The translations under genes were made by a program, and so were the position numbers. A stretch of 64,000 bases of DNA from NCBI RefSeq assembly GCF_023091245.1, contig NZ_JAHWXN010000001.1, forward strand, positions 1,488,001 to 1,552,000, written 5' to 3'. This DNA is from Microbacterium croceum. Lineage in GTDB: Bacteria; Actinomycetota; Actinomycetes; Actinomycetales; Microbacteriaceae. Below the pieces are notes generated by a model. The model did not search any database, was not told the origin of the DNA, and was given only the letters and a program-made list of their open reading frames with translations. Positions within the stretch are counted from its first letter, which is position 1. Each line of letters starts with the position of its first letter. Of the stretch, positions 25,946-32,897 are shown piece by piece.

Positions 25946-26449
25946 TCAGGATGCGGAGCAGAGCACCAGCGTCGAGTTGACGGAGCCCGTGGTCTTCGCT
26001 CCGGTGCCGATGTAGTCGGCAGGAAGGGTGACCACTTCGTTGAGCGTGAACGCCACGGAGATCGACAGCGTGGTGCGGAAGGCGATCGTCGCTCCCGCGG
26101 GAAGCGCGGACGTCAGCGTGATCAGACGGCTCGTGTTCGAGAGAGCCGTGACGCTGGCGGTGCCGCCGGTGACGCTGAACACGCCGATGTTGGCGACCCC
26201 GCTACCGGTGATGGTGATCGTGGTTCCGATAGGCAGCGGGGCGGTGGCGCTCGCGGTGAGCGTGAAACCGGGGCCGAGGACGCCGAGAACGCCACATGTG
26301 CCGGCGGTTGTGAAGGCTCCGACGTCGGCCACCGATGCGGCTGCGAGCGGCGTCGCGACGGCGGCGGCGATGACGGGGACGGACCAGGCCGCGCCCTTCA
26401 CGACGGTGCGGCGCGAGAAGCCCTTTTCCTTCTGGATCTCTTCGGTCAT
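25946..26449 (-). CDS. Small Tat-exported protein of unknown function
   Basis: A 167-residue protein with a twin-arginine signal: F-S-R-R-T-V-V-K-G (11-19), a hydrophobic stretch to about residue 36 and an A-A-A-S cleavage region. The mature part is rich in Thr, Ala, Gly and Val with alternating beta-strand patterns, and has two Cys (C52 and C164) positioned to close the chain ends by a disulfide. I do not recognise a family. GAGGGAGAG gives a strong Shine-Dalgarno. The gene follows a promoter/operator/hairpin-leader cassette that is duplicated 1300 bp away before the AraC regulator, so its expression is probably tightly regulated. A surface or matrix protein is possible but unproven. Confidence 0.78.
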   Translation of the reverse strand: MTEEIQKEKGFSRRTVVKGAAWSVPVIAAAVATPLAAASVADVGAFTTAGTCGVLGVLGPGFTLTASATAPLPIGTTITITGSGVANIGVFSVTGGTASVTALSNTSRLITLTSALPAGATIAFRTTLSISVAFTLNEVVTLPADYIGTGAKTTGSVNSTLVLCSAS

Positions 26450-26490
26450 TCGAGTGCTCTCCCTCTTATGCAGATGCGGTTCCCCGCTGT

Positions 26491-26542
26491 GTCATGAAGA
26501 GGCGACACGTTCGTCTGCATCCCCCAGGAGCCTCTTCGTGAC
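26491..26542 (-). ncRNA. Structured hairpin leader RNA, copy 1 (5' UTR of the Tat-protein gene)
   Basis: On the minus strand the expected mRNA begins with a long hairpin. Arms of 8 bp (GAAGAGGC/GCCTCTTC) extend past a 1x1 mismatch by 4 more pairs (GTCA/TGAC). The apical part contains TCCTGGGGGATGCAGACG, followed by a small inner helix ACG-CGT. The same apical sequence occurs at 27794-27837 with a different but still paired stem. I do not recognise it as a named RNA family. It ends 41 nt before the ATG. Confidence 0.55.
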
Positions 26543-26545
26543 CTC

Positions 26546-26627
26546 AAGCTAGGTCTGAGGACGGGGGCGGGAGCATCGTTCTGAAGAACTCGGCGCAGTG
26601 TGCGCTCAACCTGCGCGCACTGTGCTC
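26546..26627 (-). promoter_or_regulatory. Promoter and operator cassette, copy 1
   Basis: On the minus strand a TAGCTT -10 hexamer (26551-26546) sits just before the hairpin leader. Exactly 42 bp upstream is a dyad, GCGCAGTGTGCGC-N7-GCGCGCACTGTGC (26593-26625), with 11 of 13 matching positions, and a GTTCT-GA-AGAAC palindrome at 26578-26589 between them. All elements recur at exactly +1300 in copy 2. The likely ligand is the AraC-type regulator encoded between the two copies; this is inference from position. Confidence 0.6.
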
Positions 26628-26642
26628 TTTCGCGGGGTCGGG

Positions 26643-27539
26643 TTACGCGCGACGCGCTGCCCGAAGGGCGCGCGGGGTCGTCTCGTAGGCCTCGTCGAGG
26701 GCCCGACGCAGACTCATCGGAGAGTTGAATCCGGCGCGTTGCGCGATCTGCTCGATGCTGAGCACGTCGAAGCGGCTGTCCACGAGGAGCGAATGGGCGA
26801 GACGCGCCCGCTGACGACGGATCTCCCCGGCGACGCTGTTGCCCGACTCGGAGAACACCAGCTGCAGCTGCCGCAGAGAGGACTGCACCTCGTGCGCGAC
26901 GCGCGCAGGGTTGAGGGTGGGGTCGCCGCATTGCTGGGCGATCACGGCGATGGCACGCTCCCGCAGCACGGTGTGCGGTGAGCCCTGTCCCGTCGTTGCA
27001 CCGATCCGATCGAGCAGTACGGCACCGCTCATCTCCATCACGAGTTGCTCGATGGCATACTGCTCGATCGCGGATGCGCGGCTCTCCCCGTCCAGCAGGC
27101 TGCCCATGAACCGCTGCATGGAGGAGTCGAGAAGTCGTCGATCCGAGTAGGTGACCACCTCGGGCGGGAGCGCGGGGACGAATGACGCGATGGCGCTGCG
27201 GGGGACGAGTGCGGCGACGAACCGCCATGCGCCTGACCAGCGCAGTCGGCGTGTGAGCCCCTGTGGGGCGATGACGAGACCGCCCTCGGTCTCGACCCAG
27301 GGCTCGTCGCCGAGTTTCGACCAGAGGGCCTGTGACTCCACGAACGCGAACACCGAGTGCTCGGGGTACGCGGACACGGTATCGACGTGGAGCTCAGCTG
27401 TCGAACCGTTGAGGCCGAGCAGCAGAACCCCGCCCGCGGTGCGCTCCCGCGAGCGAAGACCCGGGCGGTCGCCGATCCGACGGATGCCGTGTCGAGACAG
27501 TTCCCTGTCGTCGATCAGGCGGGAATCTGAGTGATCCAC
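26643..27539 (-). CDS. AraC family transcriptional regulator
   Basis: A 298-residue regulator. The C-terminal about 90 residues hold a double helix-turn-helix, ending L-S-I-E-Q-I-A-Q-R-A-G-F-N-S-P-M-S-L-R-R-A-L, the second HTH of AraC proteins. The N-terminal part has the beta-rich pattern of AraC ligand domains. The start is set at GTG 27539, because GGAGGGAGAGGG lies directly upstream, a much better signal than that for the GTG at 27641. This start also couples it to the small upstream ORF (25-nt overlap). Cassette copies lie before its operon and before the Tat-protein gene, so autoregulation plus control of that gene is the simplest model. The effector is unknown. Confidence 0.85.
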   Translation of the reverse strand: MDHSDSRLIDDRELSRHGIRRIGDRPGLRSRERTAGGVLLLGLNGSTAELHVDTVSAYPEHSVFAFVESQALWSKLGDEPWVETEGGLVIAPQGLTRRLRWSGAWRFVAALVPRSAIASFVPALPPEVVTYSDRRLLDSSMQRFMGSLLDGESRASAIEQYAIEQLVMEMSGAVLLDRIGATTGQGSPHTVLRERAIAVIAQQCGDPTLNPARVAHEVQSSLRQLQLVFSESGNSVAGEIRRQRARLAHSLLVDSRFDVLSIEQIAQRAGFNSPMSLRRALDEAYETTPRALRAARRA

Positions 27540-27748
27540 GTAGCCCTCTCCCTCCAGGTATCGACGTGCGCGCTCGCCGTCAGGCGGTGACAGAGGACTC
27601 CGGAGTGCCGATACCCAGCTCCTGACTGTGAGCGCTCCCACGGCTCTCTTGCTGGACTGAACGTCGATTCAGTTCTGATTCTGAGGCGGGCGGTAGATGC
27701 TGTCAACGACTTCGTCACCGGGCGTTTCGTGGAGGCGGTGTCGTTCAT
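27515..27748 (-). CDS. Small ORF upstream of and overlapping the AraC gene, unknown function
   Basis: A 77-codon frame beginning M-N-D-T-A-S-T-K-R-P with GGAG 8 nt before the ATG. Its start sits at the same distance from the hairpin leader as the Tat-protein start does in copy 1 (offset 1299 versus 1300). Its stop lies inside the AraC gene, 25 nt past that GTG, consistent with translational coupling. The protein is basic, has no signal peptide and no recognised domain. It could be a leader peptide, or a decayed paralogue of the exported protein. Support is positional only. Confidence 0.4.
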   Translation of the reverse strand: MNDTASTKRPVTKSLTASTARLRIRTESTFSPAREPWERSQSGAGYRHSGVLCHRLTASAHVDTWRERATWITQIPA

Positions 27749-27793
27749 GTCGCGTTCTCCGAGTGAGTCTGTGTCGCAGGTTCGAGATGTCGT

Positions 27794-27837
27794 GGTGAAA
27801 CGACACGATTCCGTCTGCATCCCCCAGGAGCTTCACC
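27794..27837 (-). ncRNA. Structured hairpin leader RNA, copy 2 (5' UTR of the small ORF/AraC operon)
   Basis: On the minus strand the 8-bp stem GGTGAAGC/GTTTCACC (one G-U pair) encloses the same apical TCCTGGGGGATGCAGACG as copy 1. The inner helix is kept but its loop is larger (four bases against two). The stem sequences of the two copies differ at most positions yet both pair, which is compensatory change and argues for an RNA structure. Confidence 0.55.
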
Positions 27838-27845
27838 TGCGGCTC

Positions 27846-27927
27846 ACGTTAGGGCGGACCCCGCCGCAGAGTGCGCCGAACTCGAGAACAGCGCGCAGTG
27901 TGCGTGAAATCTGCGCGAATTGTGCTC
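27846..27927 (-). promoter_or_regulatory. Promoter and operator cassette, copy 2
   Basis: A minus-strand TAACGT -10 hexamer (27851-27846) and an operator-like block at 27893-27925 (GCGCAGTGTGCG, then CTGCGCG, then TGTGCTC) match copy 1 at an offset of exactly 1300 bp. The dyad is less perfect than in copy 1, which may mean weaker or one-sided binding. The block lies 70 bp upstream of the divergent HPr-kinase-like gene and could affect that gene too. Confidence 0.55.
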
Positions 27928-27997
27928 GTTGCCGTGCGCGGCGGCGGAGCGCGTGCGTGGGTGAGGAGTGAGACGGTTGCTGGCTAGGCTGAGGGGC

Positions 27998-29095
27998 ATG
28001 TCTGATCGCTTCCTCGTCAGCGCGGTCGGCGCGGTGATCGCCGTCGACTCCGCCTCGCGCGGCGGCTCCTTCCAGCGGCGTGCGCGAGACGCCTGGAGCG
28101 ATGCGCTGATCGACGGAGAAGCCGACGAGGACGCGGTGGTCACCGTGCGCGACACCGTCAGCGACGATGAGGCGCTGTCGCTGCTGTCGACGGATATCAC
28201 CCTCGCGGCGCTCTCGCATCGGCAGGGTGATCAGCTCTGGATGCTCCACGCTGCGGGCCTCGCCGAGGAGTCCGGCCGGGTGGTCGTGCTGAGTGCGGCG
28301 TCAGGCACCGGAAAGACGACGGCCGCGCGACATCTCTCCCGCGACTATGCGTATGTGAGCGACGAGACGATCGCGATCGACGGCACCGGTGCTGTGCTTC
28401 CCTATCGCAAGCCGCTGTCGATCATCGATCCCCAGGCCGCGCACAAGGTGCAGACCGCGCTGTCGAGCATCGATGGCGGCCGCGCGTTGCCCGCCAGCCT
28501 CAGAGTCGCGAAGATCGTCGTGCTCGACCGGAGTCCCGACGGTCCGCTCGAGCCGGTGCTGGAGGAGCTGGACACGGCGACTGCGCTCGAGCTGCTGGCG
28601 CCGCAGACCAGCTATCTCGCCCACATACCGGAGCCGCTGCAGCTCATCGACGCGCTGCTGACGGCGACGGGGGGCGCGGTGCGGCTGCGCTACCGTGAGA
28701 TCTCCACTGTGGACGCGGCCATCGGCACCCTGATCGCGACGGAACCCGCGGCGGTCTCACGGATCTCGCCTGTGGGCGCGGCGAACACTGCGCCTGCGAT
28801 CGCCCCGCGCGAAGGAGGGTTCGCGCGGGCGGATGCGGTCGACGCGCTGGATCTGAGGGACGGTCGACTCGCGGTGCTCCGGCGCTCGCGGGAGGGAGGG
28901 CTCGTGAGCATCCTCGATGGCATCGGTCCCGCGATCTGGGGCGCGGCGAACGCCACCGGCCTCGACGAGATCGTGCGTGCCGTGGTCGCCGCGCACGGCA
29001 CGCCGGACAGGGTCGACGCGGCGCAGGCCGTCGCCTCCGCCGCTCAGCACCTCGTCGACGAGGGACTGCTGCAGCGGTTCCCGGCTCAGGCCTGA
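27998..29095 (+). CDS. HPr-kinase-like P-loop protein with C-terminal PqqD-like domain
   Basis: A 365-residue protein. The central P-loop is L-S-A-A-S-G-T-G-K-T-T (98-108, Lys106), followed by Y-V-S-D-E-T-I-A-I with an acidic residue in the place used by HPr kinase/phosphorylases. The C-terminal about 85 residues (A-V-D-A-L-D-L-R-D-G-R, I-G-P-A-I-W, D-E-G-L-L) have the PqqD pattern. A full HPr kinase signature is absent, so HPr itself is not a safe substrate. Similar kinase/PqqD/nucleotidyltransferase sets occur in exopolysaccharide loci of other phyla. The ATG at 27998 has TAGGCT 7 nt upstream and looks near-leaderless. The 3' end overlaps the converging Wzz/kinase gene by 10 bp. Confidence 0.75.
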   Translation: MSDRFLVSAVGAVIAVDSASRGGSFQRRARDAWSDALIDGEADEDAVVTVRDTVSDDEALSLLSTDITLAALSHRQGDQLWMLHAAGLAEESGRVVVLSAASGTGKTTAARHLSRDYAYVSDETIAIDGTGAVLPYRKPLSIIDPQAAHKVQTALSSIDGGRALPASLRVAKIVVLDRSPDGPLEPVLEELDTATALELLAPQTSYLAHIPEPLQLIDALLTATGGAVRLRYREISTVDAAIGTLIATEPAAVSRISPVGAANTAPAIAPREGGFARADAVDALDLRDGRLAVLRRSREGGLVSILDGIGPAIWGAANATGLDEIVRAVVAAHGTPDRVDAAQAVASAAQHLVDEGLLQRFPAQA

Positions 29096-30546
29096 GCGCC
29101 TCGGCGGCGCACGCCGGGTTCTGCGGACGTGGTCGCCCCGCTCTCCGTGTCGGGCTCCCGGCCGTAACGCTCGTAGGCCCCGTAGTATTCGCGGCCGTAG
29201 TAGGCCGACTCGGCACCCTTGCGAGGAACCTTGTTCAGCACCACGCCCAGCACGCGCCCAGTGGTTCGCTCGATGGCGCCGATCGCCCGCTGCAGCATGT
29301 CGAAGGTCGTCTTGCCGGAGGACACGACCACCAGCACACCATCCGCTCCGGCAGCCAGCACGGCCGCATCCGTGACCGGAAGCACGGGCGGAGAGTCGAG
29401 GATCACGATCGCCGACTTGCTGATGTCGGCCAGGAAGTCGCGCATGCGGTGCGAGCCGAGCAGTTCGCTCGGGTTCGGTGGAATGCGCCCCGCTCCGAGC
29501 ACGGCCAGCGGCACGTCGCCGCTGGGACGGTGCGCGACATCCTGAAGCTCGGCCCGTCCGGCGAGGATGTCGGTCAGACCGACGTCGCGGGAGATGCCGA
29601 AGATGTCGGCGATCACCGGGCGGCGGAGGTCGCAGTCGATCAGGATCGCCCACTGGCCGGCAGCGGCGAGGCTGGAGGCCAGGTTGACGGCCACCGTCGA
29701 TTTTCCGTCGCCGGGAACGGAGCTGGTGACGACGATGATGCGCGGAGGGTTGTCGACATCGATGAACTGCAGGTTCGTGCGCAGTTCGCGCATCGACTCG
29801 ATCGTGTGATGCGAGACACCGTGCTGCGTGTCCAGCGAGAAGTCGATGATCTGACGCTCGCCGTTCATCGACTTCTCCAACGGGAGAGTTCCGATGACGG
29901 AGATTCCGGTCTCACGTTCGATGTCTCGCGGGTGTCGGATGCGACGGTCCACCGTGTGCCGCACGAACGCGTAGATCAGTCCCAGGGCCAGACCGGCGAG
30001 AGCACCGATGATCAGGTTCAGTCGCGTGTTGGGGGAGGACGGACTCGTGGGCAGCCGGGCCGAATCGCCCACGATCAGGCTTACGGCCGCCGGTGTCGAC
30101 TCGGTACCGCCCTCGAGCTTCTCGATCTCGACGGCCATTCCGCGCATCCACGCTTCGGCGAGATCCTGGGCGGACTGCGGCGTCGCGCCGGTCGCTGTGA
30201 CTTTCAGTGCTGTCGTGTCAGCGGGGTTGGTCACGGTGACCCGAGCCACCAGGGACTCGGGGGTGGCGTCGAGGTCGAGGTCATCGATCGCGTGCTCGGC
30301 AACGGCGCGCCAAGAGCCGAGATTGAGGTACGACTTCACCCGGCTCTGCGCGAGCTGGTTACCGACGAGTGCGCTGCCGGACGTGCCGTCACCGCCGACC
30401 GCCGTCACGATACCCGTCGTATCGGCCGCATAGACGCGTGGCTGCAGCGCGCTCCATCCGAACGCGACGCCCGCGCCGAGCACGGTCGCTACCAGGATCA
30501 CGACCCAGTGCGCACGAAGTATCCGGAAGTAGTCGCTCAGTTCCAC
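29086..30546 (-). CDS. Wzz-domain polysaccharide co-polymerase fused to BY-type tyrosine autokinase
   Basis: A 486-residue inner-membrane protein. A Wzz domain begins at residue 1 (M-E-L-S-D-Y-F-R-I-L-R), with membrane helices at about 15-35 and 175-195. The cytoplasmic BY-kinase has S-S-V-P-G-D-G-K-S-T (Walker A), L-I-D-C-D-L-R-R-P (Walker A') and V-I-L-D-S-P-P (Walker B). The C-terminus carries a cluster of six Tyr (Y-Y-G-R-E-Y-Y-G-A-Y-E-R-Y) for autophosphorylation. Such proteins set chain length and control polymerisation and export. The GTG start has GAGGGG 8 nt upstream and a TATGCT -10 further up. The gene next upstream in the same direction is the cognate-type phosphatase. Confidence 0.92.
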   Translation of the reverse strand: MELSDYFRILRAHWVVILVATVLGAGVAFGWSALQPRVYAADTTGIVTAVGGDGTSGSALVGNQLAQSRVKSYLNLGSWRAVAEHAIDDLDLDATPESLVARVTVTNPADTTALKVTATGATPQSAQDLAEAWMRGMAVEIEKLEGGTESTPAAVSLIVGDSARLPTSPSSPNTRLNLIIGALAGLALGLIYAFVRHTVDRRIRHPRDIERETGISVIGTLPLEKSMNGERQIIDFSLDTQHGVSHHTIESMRELRTNLQFIDVDNPPRIIVVTSSVPGDGKSTVAVNLASSLAAAGQWAILIDCDLRRPVIADIFGISRDVGLTDILAGRAELQDVAHRPSGDVPLAVLGAGRIPPNPSELLGSHRMRDFLADISKSAIVILDSPPVLPVTDAAVLAAGADGVLVVVSSGKTTFDMLQRAIGAIERTTGRVLGVVLNKVPRKGAESAYYGREYYGAYERYGREPDTESGATTSAEPGVRRRGAQA

Positions 30547-30650
30547 CTGTGATTCCCCTCACATCTCCCGAGGACTCACTCACGGGAAGGCATTGAGAAA
30601 GAGCATACGGGGCTGGGCTCGCAGCCGAGTGCGCGAAGTGCCGTGCGTCG

Positions 30651-31394
30651 TCAGACGAGAGCGGCTCTGACGACGCGTTCCACCTCATCGATAGCCGGGA
30701 GCAGCTGTTCCGCGGAGGCTTCGTACGTCGCCTGTGACCGGCGATAGGGGTCGACCACATCGTCGTCCTCGGCTGCCGCGAGTGTGAGGCCGCGCTGGTC
30801 GCCGAGCACCCGCAACGCGGCCCCGAGCCGTGCGCGCGGGTCGGAACCGGCGGCATCGGCCACCGTGCGCACCACGTCGTCGGTCAGAGTCGTAGCCAGG
30901 CGTGCGAACTCACGGGCGGTGAAGGTCTGGCGCAGCCGGCTCGGCATCATCTGCACCGCGTGCGAACGGTGCTCTCGTGCCATCGTGAGCACCAGATCGG
31001 ACTCCGCGAGCATCGGCTCGACCAGGTACCGTGCCGCGTGACCGGCGGCAGTCGACGGGGCTGCCCCGGACCGCACCGCGATCTCCTGGGCCTGCGGCGT
31101 CATTCCCTGGCCGACCATCGCGTGCGTGCCGGCGCTGTGCACCCGCACCCCCAGCTGCTCGAGGCGCGCGCGCAGCAGCACCTCGGCGAGCGGGGAGCGG
31201 CAGATGTTCCCCGTGCACACCGTGAGGATCGTGGGCGTGCTCGCGACAGCGGCGGACGCCGCGCCGCCGAGAAGGTCGGCGAGCGACTCGGGCGCGGCGG
31301 TGCGCGATGCCGGAGACGACGCGGCGTTGGTTCGCGCCCGCCATTCACGGCGGCTCACGCCGGGAGGTGGGCCGTCGCCGAAGGGGCTGCTCAT
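30651..31394 (-). CDS. Low-molecular-weight protein-tyrosine phosphatase
   Basis: A 247-residue phosphatase. The active-site loop is V-C-T-G-N-I-C-R-S-P (Cys60, Arg66; C-x5-R) and the general acid is the Asp of V-V-D-P-Y-R. An unusual Pro/Ala/Ser-rich extension of about 55 residues precedes the catalytic domain. It presumably dephosphorylates the tyrosine cluster of the neighbouring BY-kinase, as Wzb/Ptp enzymes do. The ATG overlaps the VanZ stop, and a TACGGT hexamer 6 nt before the ATG offers an additional leaderless start inside the VanZ gene. The frame extending to 31772 is antisense-like and not used. Confidence 0.9.
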   Translation of the reverse strand: MSSPFGDGPPPGVSRREWRARTNAASSPASRTAAPESLADLLGGAASAAVASTPTILTVCTGNICRSPLAEVLLRARLEQLGVRVHSAGTHAMVGQGMTPQAQEIAVRSGAAPSTAAGHAARYLVEPMLAESDLVLTMAREHRSHAVQMMPSRLRQTFTAREFARLATTLTDDVVRTVADAAGSDPRARLGAALRVLGDQRGLTLAAAEDDDVVDPYRRSQATYEASAEQLLPAIDEVERVVRAALV

Positions 31395-31855
31395 GCCTCC
31401 ACCGTAGAGGCTCGGAGTCGTCGGCCGGCGTGACTCATCTGCAGCACGGCATGCAGGGCAAGGCAGCCGATGACGGTCCCCAGCGTGTTCGCCACGACAT
31501 CCGAGATCGCGGGCACGCGACTGGGGAGCAGCGTCTGGACGAGCTCGATCGTGGCGCTGGTCGCATAGCCGATGAGGATGATGAGCCACGGGCTCGTGCG
31601 GGGCCATGCTGCGGCGAGCAGCAACCCGAAGGGGACGAACAGGGCGATGTTGGCGAGGAACTCGAACACCGTGTAGCTGGTCGACAGTGCGATCCCGAAG
31701 TTCTCCGACACGAAGCGGGCGATGCGGAAGGCGAGTCCGGTCACCCGCCCGGCGACGGACGCGGGCAGCCACACGATCAGGGCGACACCGAGCACGTACG
31801 GAACGAGGAGTGTACGAGCGAGCATCGCGACGGTCGGGGTGCGAGGCGCGGGCAT
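31391..31855 (-). CDS. VanZ family membrane protein
   Basis: A 154-residue protein with four predicted membrane helices and the VanZ pattern: F-L-A-N-I-A-L-F-V-P-F-G in helix 2 and S-A-T-I-E-L-V-Q-T-L-L-P-S-R-V-P-A-I-S-D-V-V-A-N-T-L-G in two parts around helices 3 and 4. Function in this family is unclear beyond envelope-related resistance in VanZ itself. A TAGGCT hexamer ends 6 nt before the ATG with no Shine-Dalgarno, so it is likely leaderless. It overlaps the phosphatase gene by 4 nt. Confidence 0.85.
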   Translation of the reverse strand: MPAPRTPTVAMLARTLLVPYVLGVALIVWLPASVAGRVTGLAFRIARFVSENFGIALSTSYTVFEFLANIALFVPFGLLLAAAWPRTSPWLIILIGYATSATIELVQTLLPSRVPAISDVVANTLGTVIGCLALHAVLQMSHAGRRLRASTVEA

Positions 31856-31914
31856 GATCCGAGCCTAGGGCGCGAGCCTGAGCATCCGATCAAGGCCCGA
31901 CGCCCTCGTCGCGG

Positions 31915-32862
31915 TCAGCTTCCCTGCGAGCCGCTCCAGTTCAGCTGCTCGATGTAACGCAGCAGCACACCTTCGCGCAGAGCCCACGGCGACACCTCGA
32001 GCTCCTCCACCTGCAACGCGGTCATCGCCGCGTGCAACGACACCGCGGCGGCGACGATCTGGAACGTGCGGTCGGGAGTGATGCCGGGGAGCTCCTGGCG
32101 GGCTGACGCCGGGAGCCTCGCCAGCCGGGGGATCCACGACCCGAGCGATGCCCGGGGGAGGAGCATCCGCTCGGAGCCCGACCATCCGGGAGCCGGATAG
32201 CCGACGAGCCGGGCGAGGGAACGGATCGCCTTCGACGAGCCCACCACGTGGTCGGGGCGGGGGAGAGCGGTGAACTGCGGCAGTACCGCGGCGAGGGTCG
32301 CGGCGGCGTGCACGCGCAGTCGCTCGACGTCATCTTCTCCCGGCGGGTCATGCGGGAGGAACTGCACGGTCATCCGACCAGCGCCGAGCGGCACCGACGC
32401 TGCGGCATCCGGCAGCTCCTCGCCGCCGGCGGCGATCTCCAGCGAGCCGCCTCCGATGTCCAGCAGCAGCAGGCGACCTGCCGACCAGCCGAACCAGCGC
32501 CGTACGGCGAGGAACGTCAGCTCCGCCTCGGTCTCGCCGTCGAGCACCTGCAACGGCTGCCCCAGCGCGGCCTCGATACGGGCGATCACCTCTGTACCGT
32601 TTCTGGCGTCGCGGACGGCGCTCGTGGCGGTGGCGAGGAGAGCATCGACGCGCTCCTCGTCCGCCACGCGGCGGGCCTGGGCGACGGCGGCCTCGAGTGC
32701 GACGACGCCCTCTTCGGAGATCGCCCCGTCGGGTGTCAGGTAGCGCATCAGACGCAGCACCGTCCGATCACTCGTCGTCGCCAGCGGTCGGCCACCAGGA
32801 CGGACGTCGGCCGCGAGCATATGGACGGTGTTCGATCCGATGTCGAGGACTCCCAAGCGCAC
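31915..32862 (-). CDS. Ppx/GppA family phosphatase
   Basis: A 315-residue protein of the ASKHA fold: M-R-L-G-V-L-D-I-G-S-N-T-V-H (phosphate loop 1) and L-L-L-D-I-G-G-G-S-L-E-I (phosphate loop 2). This is the shorter actinobacterial form, without the C-terminal HD domain. The family hydrolyses polyphosphate or pppGpp; which one cannot be told here. The GTG start is 6 nt after a TAGTGT hexamer, with no Shine-Dalgarno, so the mRNA is likely leaderless. It diverges from coaA across a 35-bp gap. Confidence 0.9.
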   Translation of the reverse strand: MRLGVLDIGSNTVHMLAADVRPGGRPLATTSDRTVLRLMRYLTPDGAISEEGVVALEAAVAQARRVADEERVDALLATATSAVRDARNGTEVIARIEAALGQPLQVLDGETEAELTFLAVRRWFGWSAGRLLLLDIGGGSLEIAAGGEELPDAAASVPLGAGRMTVQFLPHDPPGEDDVERLRVHAAATLAAVLPQFTALPRPDHVVGSSKAIRSLARLVGYPAPGWSGSERMLLPRASLGSWIPRLARLPASARQELPGITPDRTFQIVAAAVSLHAAMTALQVEELEVSPWALREGVLLRYIEQLNWSGSQGS

Positions 32863-32868
32863 GGAACG

Positions 32869-32891
32869 ACACTACTCGTCCCCGATACGAT
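32869..32891. promoter_or_regulatory. Back-to-back leaderless promoters for ppx and coaA
   Basis: The -10 hexamer TAGTGT (32874-32869, minus strand) lies 6 nt from the ppx GTG, and TACGAT (32886-32891, plus strand) lies 6 nt from the coaA GTG. Only 11 bp separate the two hexamers, so each promoter's upstream region lies over the other and polymerases would compete. Confidence 0.6.
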
Positions 32892-32897
32892 GTATTC

